DNA of 64,000 nucleotides from Planctomycetota bacterium (GCA_017303555.1 JAFLCN010000005.1:124001-188000); one strand, 5' to 3'. Counted from the stretch's first letter, positions 54,481 to 63,546 are shown. Notes: generated by a model not told the origin, from the letters alone. A program made the numbers and translations.

Positions 54481-56532
54481 CTAGCTCAGGAAATCGAGCA
54501 GGCTGACCGACTGCATCCGAGCCGTAGTCTGCAGGCTCGCGGCGAGCTGTGTCTGCAGCAGGCTGAATCTCGATGCGGCGCTCGCGAAATCCACATCCTC
54601 GAGCTCCGACCGAACCTTCGTGTCCACGGCGCTGCGGTCCTCTTCGACCTGGGAAGCAAACGTGACGCGCTGGGCGTAGCCGCCCACCATGCCGCGTGTC
54701 TCCCCGATCAGGCCGTTGACACGATCGATGTTCTCTCCAGCAAGCTGGATGCCAGCCACGTCGTTGGCTGTGAGCGCATCGCGAAGATCGATCAGATACG
54801 ACATCAGGCTGTCCACCCGCACCCTTGCCGTATCCGTGCCCGAATACGTGCTTGAGGTCGCGTTGTACGAGCCGTTGAGCAGCCCGAGTTGGCCCGCGGC
54901 AGTGGAGTTGTTGGCCTGCGTCACGGTCAAGGCGTTGGCAAACGATCCGTTCTGCACAAACGTGATGCCGTTCGCGCCGTCGGCGAGTTGCGCAACAACG
55001 TCCGTTGCAAGCAATCCTTGCGCGGGCAACTGCGAGGCAAGCTCCGAATTGATGCGAGCCAGGACAGTCTGCACGCTCACGACATCCTGCGGCCGGAGAT
55101 CAACCTTGACGGTCGCGCCGGGCACGGCATTGCCGACGGTGATCTTGAAGTCGTAGTTCAGTTCGGGATCGGCGGAATTGGTGACGGGGTTGATGACCCC
55201 ATCGACGACCTGCACGCCCTTGCCGTTGTTGAAGTCCTTGAGCATCGTCGCCGCAGAGAACGTGCGGATGCCAAGACGGGTTGCGGTCGAGTTATTTCCG
55301 GCGACCTCTTCAATCGACATCGATTGAGCAGCGCCCGAAGCAACTTCATTCACAATGTCGATGCCGTTGCCGTTCGCGTTGATCTCGACCCGCAGGCCCA
55401 TGTTGAGCGCTTCGATCGAGTTCTTGATGTCCTCAAGTGTGGTCGCGCCCGACAGATCGACGGTTGCACCGCGCCCCATGTTGTTGACGCGAATGCTTCC
55501 CAGCCCGCCGGTCACGCCCGCGAGCGCCGAAACGGGAGTGGTCCAGGTGAGCTTGGCATCAAGCCCGGTTGCGTTGGCGTTGCTGGGCGTGAATGCCGCT
55601 GCGGACAGACCGAGATCCTGCCCGGTGATTCCCGAACCAATATCAGAAAACACGAGCGAGCCGCCCGCTGCAACATTGATCTGCAGCGATCCGCCGCTCA
55701 TGGTCACGCCCGCACCCGCGAGCACGGTCACGCCGTTGTCGGTTTCGTACTGCTGAATCGCGTTGGTCAGCTTGGTGACGACATCTTGCACGGTGTCGGC
55801 GCCCGTCAGATCCACGGTCGCAGTGGGGCCGCCATTGAAAGCAAACTCAACCGGCCCGAGCGAAACGCCCAGCCCGCGAGCGCCGTTCAGATCCTTGAGC
55901 CGAGTGGATGCGGTCAGATTCGGATTGAGATCGGTCGACCCGCGCATCCGTGCGGAGGTCGCACCGATCGCCTGCGATGCACCCAGCGTGATCGGGACCG
56001 AATCCGCGAAGCCGAGGTCCGCGAGAAGGCCCGAGCCTTGTCCAACGTACCGAAAGCCCCCGTTCATCTCGACAAGCGGGGCCGTGCCGGGCGTGCTGCC
56101 GCCGAAGACGTAACCGCTGACTCCCTGGCGATTGGCGGTTTTGAGCAGCCCCTGGATGAGCTGATTGACGACGGTGGCCTGACCGGCGCGTTCTGTTGAT
56201 GAGGATGTGGCGTTGATCTGCGCCAGCGCAATCTGCTTGGCCTGGAGCGCAACATCTGAAACCTCGCCCAGCGCGCTATCGAGCTGGCCGAGTGCCGCGT
56301 CCGCGTTGCTGAGATTGCGCTGAATCTGCACACCTTGCGCGGCACGCCTTGCAATCGCCTGAATCCCCGCGTACCGCACCGGATCATCGCTCGGGCGGCT
56401 GATTTCCTTGCCCGTCGAGAGCTGGTTCTGCACATCCAGCATCGAAACCTGCGTCCGATTGATGTTGCCCAGCGTCAAGTTGCTGAACAACATGTTCGGA
56501 ACGCGCGCGATGCTGGAGGGGAAGTAGGTCAT
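54481..56532 (-). CDS. flgL: Flagellar hook-filament junction protein FlgL
   Basis: Hook-associated protein 3, joining hook and filament. 683 residues from ATG 56532, about twice E. coli FlgL (317). N-terminal D0/D1 (MLFSNLTLGNINRTQVSMLDVQNQLSTGKEISRPSDDPVRY, residues 14-54) and C-terminal D1/D0 (EDVDFASAASRFSLLQTQLAASLQTTARMQ, ending SLLDFLS) are typical. The large middle has flagellin-IN-like units (ATVDLTGADTVQDVVTKL, ATVDLSGATTLEDIKNSI), suggesting a bulky exposed domain. Start has no good ribosome site. Downstream of flgK with a palindromic repeat in between. Confidence 0.93.
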   Translation of the reverse strand: MTYFPSSIARVPNMLFSNLTLGNINRTQVSMLDVQNQLSTGKEISRPSDDPVRYAGIQAIARRAAQGVQIQRNLSNADAALGQLDSALGEVSDVALQAKQIALAQINATSSSTERAGQATVVNQLIQGLLKTANRQGVSGYVFGGSTPGTAPLVEMNGGFRYVGQGSGLLADLGFADSVPITLGASQAIGATSARMRGSTDLNPNLTASTRLKDLNGARGLGVSLGPVEFAFNGGPTATVDLTGADTVQDVVTKLTNAIQQYETDNGVTVLAGAGVTMSGGSLQINVAAGGSLVFSDIGSGITGQDLGLSAAAFTPSNANATGLDAKLTWTTPVSALAGVTGGLGSIRVNNMGRGATVDLSGATTLEDIKNSIEALNMGLRVEINANGNGIDIVNEVASGAAQSMSIEEVAGNNSTATRLGIRTFSAATMLKDFNNGKGVQVVDGVINPVTNSADPELNYDFKITVGNAVPGATVKVDLRPQDVVSVQTVLARINSELASQLPAQGLLATDVVAQLADGANGITFVQNGSFANALTVTQANNSTAAGQLGLLNGSYNATSSTYSGTDTARVRVDSLMSYLIDLRDALTANDVAGIQLAGENIDRVNGLIGETRGMVGGYAQRVTFASQVEEDRSAVDTKVRSELEDVDFASAASRFSLLQTQLAASLQTTARMQSVSLLDFLS

Positions 56533-56575
56533 CCGGGGGTGGATGAACGCAAAGGCCGGGCCAGAGTGAAATTCT

Positions 56576-56668
56576 CAAAGGGCCAAAGTTCCAAAGGGCC
56601 AAATGAAGGCGGCGCACCGGCGGCACGTGCCTGCAAATTTGGCGCTTTGGCAACTTGGCCCTTTGGCC
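56576..56668. repeat. Palindromic intergenic repeat of GGGCCAAAG units between flgK and flgL
   Basis: Left arm 56576-56604 contains two CAAAGGGCCAAA-like units; right arm 56637-56668 is its reverse complement with a few mismatches (CTTTGGC, CTTGGCCCTTTGG). The two arms would form a long hairpin with a 32-base loop. It fills the 138-base gap between flgK and flgL and is unlike the ACCAC-type repeats. Confidence 0.7.
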
Positions 56669-56670
56669 AC

Positions 56671-58407
56671 TTACACGATTTGCATCAGGGACGTGAGCAG
56701 TTGATTCGAGATATCGATCAGCCTTGCGCCCGCCTGGTACTGCCTCTGGAAGTTCAATAGGTTCAGCGATTCCTCATCGATCGAGACGCCGCTGAGGCTC
56801 GCCCGCTGGGCATCGAGGCTTTCCCGCACGCTCGTGGCGGCAGCCGATGCAGTCTTTGCCGCGGCGGTTGCAACGCCCACACCCTGAACCGTGTCGGCCC
56901 ACATCGCACCAATCGTGCGGCCGTTCAACTCGGACAACGTCTGATTCTGGAGTTTCGACAACTCCAGCGCAGTGCCGTTCTCGACAAACGAGCCATTCAC
57001 CATCCGCCCGACCTGCAGCTTGTTGGGGTCCGCGGCAAGGTCGCTCCGCACCGCGATGTCCGTCGCGTTCTTACCGGTGAAGAAGCTGTTCACGCCCAAG
57101 AGCGCGAGTGCACCGCTCGAATCATCGCTGAAGCTGAACGAAAAGCCGTTCTGAGCGTTCACCTGAAGCTTGCCCTCAGCATCGAAGCTTGCCGAGATTC
57201 CCGGGATTGCCGAAAGCGCGGCACGGATCGACTCCGCCGAAGTATCGTTCGCGAACCCCGGGTTACCCGAGATGTCGACCCCATCGAGGTCGACATCAAT
57301 GCGAACGGTCTGCGTGGCGTTGGTCCCGGTCTGTTTGACCGTGATGTAGAACCCGCCGCTCTTCGCCTCAAACGGAAGGCTGGAAGTCGCCGTGTTGTAC
57401 ACGTCGTTGAGCGAGCGTGTACGGTCGGCCGTTGCGAAGGAGAGCGAGCCTGAGGCCGTCGTCAGGCCGTCCTTGTTCGTGCCCGTCGAATGCAGCTTGT
57501 TCACCTCAAAGATCAACTGGCTCGCGATCTTGTTGAGCGCCTCTCCGGTCTGTTCGACCGTGGTGCCGCGGCCGCTGAGGAGAGCGCCGATCTGGCCCGA
57601 CTGGATATCGAGGAATTCGCTGTTGTCCTTGGCCTTCACGCTCACCTGGAGCGAGCCGTTGATCTCGGTCATGTCGAAGCGGATTCCTCGCGAGTGGCTC
57701 GCGAGCACGACCGGCGTGCTTCCGATGAGGATGTTCATCGAGCCGTCGGATTGATCGACGGCGGTGACATCGACAAGCTTGGAAAGCTCCCCAATGACCT
57801 GGTCACGCTGATCGCGGAGCGAGTTGGCAAGCCCCTGCCCTCCCTCGCTGTTGGAGATGCGCACGTTCAGGTTCGCGATCGTGGCAAGAAGCTGGTCGGC
57901 GCGCTCGACGCCGGATGCGAGCTGGGCATCGATCTGCGACTGGATCCCGCCCAGGTCCTTCTGCATCTTGCGCAGATAGTCGGTGATCTGCCCCGCCTGC
58001 TGAACAACCACGCTGCTGCTCTTGGACAGGTTTGCCCGCTCCGACCAAATGTTGAAAAAGCCCTGCAAACGAGCCGAAAAGTCGTTGTCGGTCAGTTCGC
58101 CCAGCGTGGCCTCGAGCGAGCCGAGCGTCTGGTGCTGCTGCGCCGAGGCCGCTTCATCCGCGGCGCCGTTCCACATCCGGTTCTGCAACGCCGCATCGAT
58201 CTGGCGGCGCACATCGCGCACGCTGACGCCCCGGCCCGACTGGCTGCCCGCCGCCGTGCCCCCGTCGCCCACCGGCAGGAATGAAGCAACCTGCCGGCTG
58301 TACCCCGGCGTGCCCACGTTCGCGATGTTGTTGCCGGCGACTTGAATGCCGAGCTGGCTCGCGGTCAGCGCCGAGCGTCCGATCAACATGGCGGCGGTCA
58401 GGCTCAT
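56671..58407 (-). CDS. flgK: Flagellar hook-associated protein FlgK
   Basis: Hook-associated protein 1. 578 residues from ATG 58407 behind AAGGAATGGA. N-terminus SLTAAMLIGRSALTASQLGIQVAGNNIANVGTPGYSRQV is the rod/hook/HAP N-terminal motif; TLGELTDNDFSARLQGFFNIWS, SDGSMNILIGSTPVVLASHSR and the C-terminal SIDEESLNLLNFQRQYQAGARLIDISNQLLTSLM are typical FlgK. Order flgN-flgK-flgL is the usual export-chaperone-and-junction set. Confidence 0.96.
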   Translation of the reverse strand: MSLTAAMLIGRSALTASQLGIQVAGNNIANVGTPGYSRQVASFLPVGDGGTAAGSQSGRGVSVRDVRRQIDAALQNRMWNGAADEAASAQQHQTLGSLEATLGELTDNDFSARLQGFFNIWSERANLSKSSSVVVQQAGQITDYLRKMQKDLGGIQSQIDAQLASGVERADQLLATIANLNVRISNSEGGQGLANSLRDQRDQVIGELSKLVDVTAVDQSDGSMNILIGSTPVVLASHSRGIRFDMTEINGSLQVSVKAKDNSEFLDIQSGQIGALLSGRGTTVEQTGEALNKIASQLIFEVNKLHSTGTNKDGLTTASGSLSFATADRTRSLNDVYNTATSSLPFEAKSGGFYITVKQTGTNATQTVRIDVDLDGVDISGNPGFANDTSAESIRAALSAIPGISASFDAEGKLQVNAQNGFSFSFSDDSSGALALLGVNSFFTGKNATDIAVRSDLAADPNKLQVGRMVNGSFVENGTALELSKLQNQTLSELNGRTIGAMWADTVQGVGVATAAAKTASAAATSVRESLDAQRASLSGVSIDEESLNLLNFQRQYQAGARLIDISNQLLTSLMQIV

Positions 58408-58427
58408 TCCATTCCTTCCAAGCAGAG

Positions 58428-58565
58428 AACCACGGAGGCACGAAGCTCACGAAGTGACATCAAGTCGTTGCGAAAGGCACGCCGGGGTGCACGAAGGGTC
58501 AAGGCCGATCCCCAACTCTCTCTTGCTTTCTCTCTCCGGCTTCGCGCTCTTCGTGACCTCGTGGT
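58428..58565. repeat. Palindromic intergenic repeat, ACCACGGAGGCACGAAG type
   Basis: Left end ACCACGGAGGCACGAAG (58429-58445) and right end CTTCGTGACCTCGTGGT (58549-58565) are reverse complements with three mismatches and frame the gap between flgN and flgK. The outer ACCAC end is shared with the element at 37799-37944. Confidence 0.65.
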
Positions 58566-58576
58566 GAATCCATCGC

Positions 58577-59104
58577 TCAAAGCCTCACATCCAGGCTGGT
58601 CACAATCGGCGATCCCGCGGCGACCGCTCCGCTCCGGGCGTAGGTCCCCGCGTGGCTCAGCGATCGGGCCACCTGACGCATCAGACCCTCCATATGCGCC
58701 AGCAGCACGCGGCTCACCACGCGCACAATGTTCTGTTCTTCCTGCACCCGTGCGACCAGGCCGCGCAGGCGTTCGGCCATCTCGATCAAGCCCGCCCTTT
58801 CGCCCTCGGGAGCGCAGCGGGCCAGGTCAGAAAGCCGCGCAACGGCCTGCGCCGGTCGGATCTCGGTTTGTGCCCGGCGGACAAGGTTCTGGCGGCGGCT
58901 TTCCAGCTCCGCGATCGAAGCGAGCGTGTTGCGCTCCGCCTGCATCACGCGTTCGCAGCGCAAAGGGTCGGCCTGGCGGATCGCCTCGTGGTGTTCGGTG
59001 GTCAGGCCCAGGAGCGTCTCGTGCTGAGCGAGAAACTCTCTCAGCAGCGCCCGCAGTTCGTCGTGCAGGGGAGTCGAATCGGCATTCGTGGGGGTGGGGG
59101 GCAT
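58577..59104 (-). CDS. flgN: Flagellar export chaperone FlgN
   Basis: A 175-residue mostly helical protein from ATG 59104: LHDELRALLREFLAQHETLLGL, RCERVMQAERNTLASIAELESRRQNLV, ARLSDLARCAPEGERAGLIEMAERLRGLVARVQEEQNIVRVV. This is the FlgN coiled-coil pattern; FlgN carries FlgK and FlgL to the export gate. Position between the rod-binding protein and flgK supports it. Family identity is weakly conserved in general. Confidence 0.78.
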   Translation of the reverse strand: MPPTPTNADSTPLHDELRALLREFLAQHETLLGLTTEHHEAIRQADPLRCERVMQAERNTLASIAELESRRQNLVRRAQTEIRPAQAVARLSDLARCAPEGERAGLIEMAERLRGLVARVQEEQNIVRVVSRVLLAHMEGLMRQVARSLSHAGTYARSGAVAAGSPIVTSLDVRL

Positions 59105-59132
59105 GGTCGCTCTCGACGGACCGCCCCGGCCT

Positions 59133-59534
59133 TCACTCCAGGATCGGGTCGGGCGCGAGTCCGGCCTTCTTCAGCATTTGCTGTGCCACCCGTTCCACGA
59201 CCGGCCAGTTCGACTTGTGGACGATGTGCCGCGAAACCTGGGCATCGACCAGCGACTGGAACTGCTGCTCGGCTTTGTTCGGCCCGAAGGGTGCCACGGC
59301 ACGGTTGGTCGCCCGCATCTGCTTGAAGACCGGCTGCACCAGCGCCACGGCGACAAAGTTCTCTGCCGCATCGCGGATCTTTTCTTCATCCACTTTTCCG
59401 AGGTGCCGCCCCGTCTGCTTGCCGAGCACTTCGGCAAAGTCGAGCTGATTTTGCGCGTTTGGCACGCGGGATGACGCGTCCAGCGGGTTGAGCCCGGAAC
59501 GGAATTTCATGCCGCTTATGTCGAGTGATGACAT
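59133..59534 (-). CDS. flgJ: Rod-binding protein (FlgJ N-terminal domain only)
   Basis: 133 residues from ATG 59534, 10 bases behind flgI. KIRDAAENFVAVALVQPVFKQMR and AEQQFQSLVDAQVSRHIVHKS, VERVAQQMLKK correspond to the rod-binding N-terminal domain of FlgJ. The C-terminal muramidase domain of the enterobacterial protein is absent, as in many phyla, so another enzyme must open the peptidoglycan. Confidence 0.8.
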   Translation of the reverse strand: MSSLDISGMKFRSGLNPLDASSRVPNAQNQLDFAEVLGKQTGRHLGKVDEEKIRDAAENFVAVALVQPVFKQMRATNRAVAPFGPNKAEQQFQSLVDAQVSRHIVHKSNWPVVERVAQQMLKKAGLAPDPILE

Positions 59535-59544
59535 TGGGTTACGC

Positions 59545-60663
59545 TCAATCCACGACCATCTTGGCGTGGAGCCGCCCGGTCTTGTACAACATCTGGAGGA
59601 TCTCGATCTGGTCGGTCACCGAGACATCCAGTTGCTTCATGGCCGCCATCAGGTCGGCGAGGCGGGCGTTGTCGCTGGCCCGCGATCGGGTGCTCAACTC
59701 GGCAAAGTGCCTGGTTGTCGTCAGCGGGTTCTGCGGCGTGCCGACGGGTGTCGGCACGGTGGTGTTGATGACAAGATCCCGGTGCGTCACCAGTCCGGGG
59801 CTGATCTCGACGTCGCCGGTGATGATGATGACGCCGCTGCGTTGGTTGACGATCACTTGGGCGGGCAGATCCAGCTCGGCCACGCGCACGCTGGCGGAAA
59901 GCACCGCGGCAACGAACGCGGCCTTGTCCGGTCGTTCGGCCTCCGGGATTACGACGCGGATAGTGCGATCGTCCAGCACGGTCGCGACGTTCGCGCTCAC
60001 CCGCACGCTCGAATCCAGCCCCGCGACGAGCGGGCCGGGCCCCGCATCGCTGTTGATGCAGGTGGCGATCTTCTGGGCCGATGCCCAGCCGCTGAAGTAG
60101 GGCGAGATGTAGAGATCGAACGTGTTTCCGACGACCGGGCCGGCGACATCCTGAACGAGTTGCGCCCCCGCGCGGACTTTGCCGCTGGAAGCGGCAGAAA
60201 GATCCGGCAGCTCGACCGGCCCGCTCGCCATTGCGTAGACGGGGCTGCCGGGGAGCGGCCCCTTGAGCGGCGCGATGACAAGGCGTCCGCCCCGCAGGCT
60301 ACTCGCGCCGTACGCGGCAGAGACATACGCATCAAAGCGATCGTCCGCGCGGCCGCCGACTTCGGGGATCGTGACATCGATCCACACGACCGCAACTGCC
60401 TTCGCGCCCATGAGCTCAGAGATCTGCCCGGGCGAATTGCCCTCGTTTTTGAGCAGTTCGGCGAGCGGGCGGGCGAGGACCATGTCCTTGCCGCTATCGC
60501 CCGTGCCGTTGAGACCAACGACCAGTCCGAGCCCGCGCAGCTTGAACTCGCCCTGCCCACGGATGCGGGTGAGATCAGAAACCTTGCTTGCAAGGGCGAG
60601 CGAAGTGGGGGATGCGACCAGCGCGAGCAGGAACGCGACAGCGATGGAAAGCGGGCGGAGCAT
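59545..60663 (-). CDS. flgI: Flagellar P-ring protein FlgI
   Basis: Periplasmic P-ring subunit around the flagellar rod. ATG 60663 (MLRPLSIAVAFLLALVAS) gives a signal peptide and 372 residues, the family length; the open frame to 60885 passes into repeat DNA and is rejected. Motifs: KVSDLTRIRGQGEFKLRGLGLVVGLNGTGDSGKD, GAKAVAVVWIDVTIP, GGRLVIAPLKG, VVIPEAERPDKAAFVAAVLSA, VNQRSGVIIITGDVEISPGLVTHRDLVI. No flgH or flgA is upstream; the neighbouring DNA is a palindrome-rich region with a transposase relic, so the rod/ring operon may have been broken here. Confidence 0.95.
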   Translation of the reverse strand: MLRPLSIAVAFLLALVASPTSLALASKVSDLTRIRGQGEFKLRGLGLVVGLNGTGDSGKDMVLARPLAELLKNEGNSPGQISELMGAKAVAVVWIDVTIPEVGGRADDRFDAYVSAAYGASSLRGGRLVIAPLKGPLPGSPVYAMASGPVELPDLSAASSGKVRAGAQLVQDVAGPVVGNTFDLYISPYFSGWASAQKIATCINSDAGPGPLVAGLDSSVRVSANVATVLDDRTIRVVIPEAERPDKAAFVAAVLSASVRVAELDLPAQVIVNQRSGVIIITGDVEISPGLVTHRDLVINTTVPTPVGTPQNPLTTTRHFAELSTRSRASDNARLADLMAAMKQLDVSVTDQIEILQMLYKTGRLHAKMVVD

Positions 60664-60751
60664 CGACGGACAGAACGCAAGGGGCGTGCCGGAAGGGGAA
60701 TGTGCTGGTGCGGAGTGCTGTCTCCGACTTTCGCCCCGACGGGGCACCGGA

Positions 60752-60846
60752 TTGTCGCCACGGGTGGAGCGAAGCCCACGCTCTCGCGGGCGCAGCGCAA
60801 CCCGTGGGGCCGATCGGGTTTTCTTCATCCTGCCCCGGCGGGGCAG
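60752..60846. repeat. REP-like palindromic element, left copy
   Basis: Reads TTGTCGCCACGGGT... GCGCAACCCGTGG... ATCGGGTTTT... CTGCCCCGGCGGGGCA. The inverted copy at 61018-61104 has the same blocks in the same order on the other strand. The two flank the transposase relic at 60872-60985. Confidence 0.65.
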
Positions 60847-60871
60847 AGGAATCGGTAGGGCTGCCAGAGGC

Positions 60872-60985
60872 TCAGTCAAACACATACCGCTCGTCGGGCT
60901 CGATTTCGTGCGCGCGGATCCACGGTTTGCGGTGTTTGGTGCTGAAGACGATGTGCAGGAGAATCTGGGAGTAGGTGCCGGGCAT
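60872..60985 (-). pseudogene. Remnant of REP-associated (IS200-like) tyrosine transposase
   Basis: A short frame from ATG 60985 reads MPGTYSQILLHIVFSTKHRKPWI, the hallmark N-terminus of RAYT/IS200-type transposases (the LHIVFSTK pattern), and stops after 37 residues. The HUH motif and catalytic Tyr are missing, so it is dead. It is flanked by inverted REP-like copies, as intact RAYT genes are. Confidence 0.7.
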
Positions 60986-61017
60986 GATGAGCCTTTCGGC
61001 GGACGGCGAAATTCCGT

Positions 61018-61104
61018 TGCCCCGCCGGGGCAGGAAGAGGATTAGAAAAACCCGATTCCACGGGTTGCGCCCGCTCGAAGACTCGCTCAACCTGTGGCGA
61101 CAAC
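61018..61104. repeat. REP-like palindromic element, right (inverted) copy
   Basis: Reverse complement carries GTTGTCGCCACAGG, GCGCAACCCGTGG, ATCGGGTTTTT and CTGCCCCGGCGGGGCA blocks of the copy at 60752-60846 with small length differences. Together with it and the relic this looks like a decayed mobile unit. Confidence 0.65.
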
Positions 61105-61109
61105 CCCAA

Positions 61110-61328
61110 GCCCCTCCGGGCAACGCCGTGAACCAGAGATGATTCCCCGCCTTTCAAGCCAATTCATTGGCCTTGCTCGCTCGTAGGCCGCCGCTTCAGC
61201 GGCGGTACAAGTTCGCGATTGACTGCATTTTTCCTGCTCTTTGTCGCCAGCCCGTTTCAACGGGCTTAGAAAGGGCTTGGCTTCAGCCGCCAACCTCTGA
61301 ACTTAGTTCACGGCGTTGCCCTCCGGGG
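61110..61328. repeat. Nested palindromic repeats in gene-free DNA
   Basis: Outer inverted pair: CCCCTCCGGGCAACGCCGTGAAC (about 61110-61132) against GTTCACGGCGTTGCCCTCCGGGG (about 61306-61328). Inside are GCCGCCGCTTCAGCGGCGG (61188-61206 region) and AGCCCGTTTCAACGGGCTT (61249-61267 region), both near-perfect hairpins. The whole stretch 60664-61470 (about 800 bases) has no gene that I can support apart from the transposase relic. Confidence 0.6.
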
Positions 61329-61470
61329 TTGAAGACATGCGCGTACAAACCGCTCGGCGGCGAACCCGTTCTTTGCTGGGGCAAGCGACTGCGACCGCCG
61401 ATTGCCGTGAGGCGGCTCTTACCTTGCTTTGTGGAGTATGGACGGCCTACTTGCGCGAGTCGTCGGCGAC

Positions 61471-63546
61471 TTACTTGCTCATGCCAAGTTCAATCAGGAA
61501 CGAATCCAGCTTCGGCTCGCGGCCGAGGTAATCCTTCAGCAGCTCCGAAGCATCACGCGTGCCGCCCTGGCTGATGATCTTGTTGCGGTAGTACATGCCC
61601 GCTTCGGGATTGAGCATGCCGAGCTCCTTGAAGCGCTGCGCCATGTCTGCCGCGAAGACCTTGGACCACATGTAGGAGTAGTAGCCAGCGGTGTAGCCCA
61701 TCAAGTGGCCGAAGCTGGCCTGGAAGAAGGTGGCGTTCGGCTTGAAGGTGTACGTCGTAATTTCCGGATAGAGCGCGATCGCGACGGCGGTGGTATCGAC
61801 CTTGCCGTCTTTGGTTGTCTGATAGCCGAGGTCGAGGAGTCCGTAATAGAACTGGTTCTCGGCGTCGAGTCCGCTGCCGAGGTTCTTCGCGGCGATCATC
61901 CCGTCAAGCAGTTCCTTGGGGAACGGTTCGCCGGTTTTGTAGTGCTTCGCAAAGGTGTTGAGCACATCCGCATCCCAGACCCAGTTCTCGAACATCTGGC
62001 TCGGGGCTTCGACGAAATCGAGCTCGGTGTTGGTGCCGCTGAAGCGGTTCATCTGGGCCGTGCTCACGATCGTGTGCAGGCAGTGGCCGAACTCGTGGAA
62101 GAACGTTTCGACTTCTTCGTGCCCAAGCAAACTCGGCTTATCACCCTCAGGCTTTGTGAAGTTACAGACGAGTGCCGCGAGCGGCTTGGTGACCTTGCCG
62201 TCGCTGTCGACGCGGTGATTGACCAGCGACCACTGCGCAAAGTGCGAGTACTTGTTGTCGCGCGGATAGAGATCGAGATAGAACTCGCCGATCAATTGGC
62301 CCTGCGTCGGGCCGGGGGCCTTGTCGTAGACCTCATAGAGCTTGACATCCTCGTGCCAGAGCGGACGCGATGCGGTGCCGCCTTTGGTCTTGGTGACATC
62401 GCGATATTCGAGGCCGTAGAGCGACTGCGTGACGCCGAAAAGGCCATCAATCACCTTGTCCATCGGGAAATACTCGCGGACTTTTTCACCATCCACGGCG
62501 TACTTGCTCTTGGTCAGTTCGTTCTTGATAAAGAAGTAATCCCACGGCATCAGCTCGGCCTTGGCGTCTTTGGTCAGTTGGCGTTTGAAGGCGGTGAATT
62601 CGGCCATGTCTGCCGCGGCTTTCTGGCGGACGAGGGGACGCAGCGTTTCATAGAACTTCTGCACGTTGGCGTAGTTCTTGGCCATGCGCGTCTCGGTCTG
62701 GAAGTCGGCGCAGTGCGCGTAGCCGAGGATCTGAGCTTGCTCGGCGAAGAGCTTGATGGCTTTCTCCAGGATCTCGATGTTCTTCTTGCCCGCGCGGCGT
62801 TTGTGCGCCATCCAGAGTTTCTGGCGGGCCGACTCGTCCCGGCAGTTTTCCATCAGCGCTGTGTACGTCGGCGCGGAGAGATCAACGACATAGACCCCGT
62901 TGTTGACGGGAAGACCTTTGAGCGTGCTTTCCGGGGCGCCTTTGAGTTCGGCGGCAGTCAGTAGGACAAACGTCTGATCCTCCGCGATGTTCTTGCCGAA
63001 TTCGATGCCGAGCTTGGTGATCTCTTTCTGCACTTCGGTCAGCCGGGCGCGTTCTTTCGGGGGCAGTTCCATGCCCGCGCGCTTGTAATCGCGAAGCGTG
63101 AAATCGAGGAAGCGCTTCTGCTCGCCGGTGAGCTTGGAGACTTCCTGCGGGTGCGTGGCAACGAAATCCTTGACGGCGTTGTACAGATCTTCGCGCTTGC
63201 CGAGATCGACGAGGAAGTCGCCGGCCTTCTGCTCCGCCGCCTGCGACGCATCGCGGACCGTTGCTTCGGGGTGGACGTAGCTGAGGAAGATCAGCATGCT
63301 CGTGTCCTGCTCGAACCCGGCGAGGAAGTCATCGATTGCGCCGACCGTGTTGTTGAAGGTGCGGTCCTTCGAAGGTATCGCCACGATCTTCTCGATCGCC
63401 TTGTTCGCCTTCGCGACCGCGTCGTCGATAGTGAGCGAGGGGGTGACAGTCACGAGCGTGGGCGCAGCGGCTCGCGCCGCGTCGATCGAGGGTTGGGCCA
63501 TCATGCAGAGACCAGCGATCAGGACAAGCGTCAGCAACTTTGTCAT
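61471..63546 (-). CDS. M3-family zinc oligopeptidase (thimet oligopeptidase/dipeptidyl carboxypeptidase type), exported
   Basis: A 691-residue metallopeptidase that would trim short peptides. ATG 63546 starts a signal peptide (MTKLLTLVLIAGLCMMAQPS), so it is probably periplasmic. Long helical N-terminal half, then the zinc site HEFGHCLH (about 482-489; His, Glu, His) and the third ligand Glu in DFVEAPSQMFENW about 28 residues later. YYGLLDLGYQT, GYTAGYYSYMWSKVFAADM and the C-terminal YLGREPKLDSFLIELG are usual M3A sequence. Alone on the minus strand. Confidence 0.93.
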   Translation of the reverse strand: MTKLLTLVLIAGLCMMAQPSIDAARAAAPTLVTVTPSLTIDDAVAKANKAIEKIVAIPSKDRTFNNTVGAIDDFLAGFEQDTSMLIFLSYVHPEATVRDASQAAEQKAGDFLVDLGKREDLYNAVKDFVATHPQEVSKLTGEQKRFLDFTLRDYKRAGMELPPKERARLTEVQKEITKLGIEFGKNIAEDQTFVLLTAAELKGAPESTLKGLPVNNGVYVVDLSAPTYTALMENCRDESARQKLWMAHKRRAGKKNIEILEKAIKLFAEQAQILGYAHCADFQTETRMAKNYANVQKFYETLRPLVRQKAAADMAEFTAFKRQLTKDAKAELMPWDYFFIKNELTKSKYAVDGEKVREYFPMDKVIDGLFGVTQSLYGLEYRDVTKTKGGTASRPLWHEDVKLYEVYDKAPGPTQGQLIGEFYLDLYPRDNKYSHFAQWSLVNHRVDSDGKVTKPLAALVCNFTKPEGDKPSLLGHEEVETFFHEFGHCLHTIVSTAQMNRFSGTNTELDFVEAPSQMFENWVWDADVLNTFAKHYKTGEPFPKELLDGMIAAKNLGSGLDAENQFYYGLLDLGYQTTKDGKVDTTAVAIALYPEITTYTFKPNATFFQASFGHLMGYTAGYYSYMWSKVFAADMAQRFKELGMLNPEAGMYYRNKIISQGGTRDASELLKDYLGREPKLDSFLIELGMSK

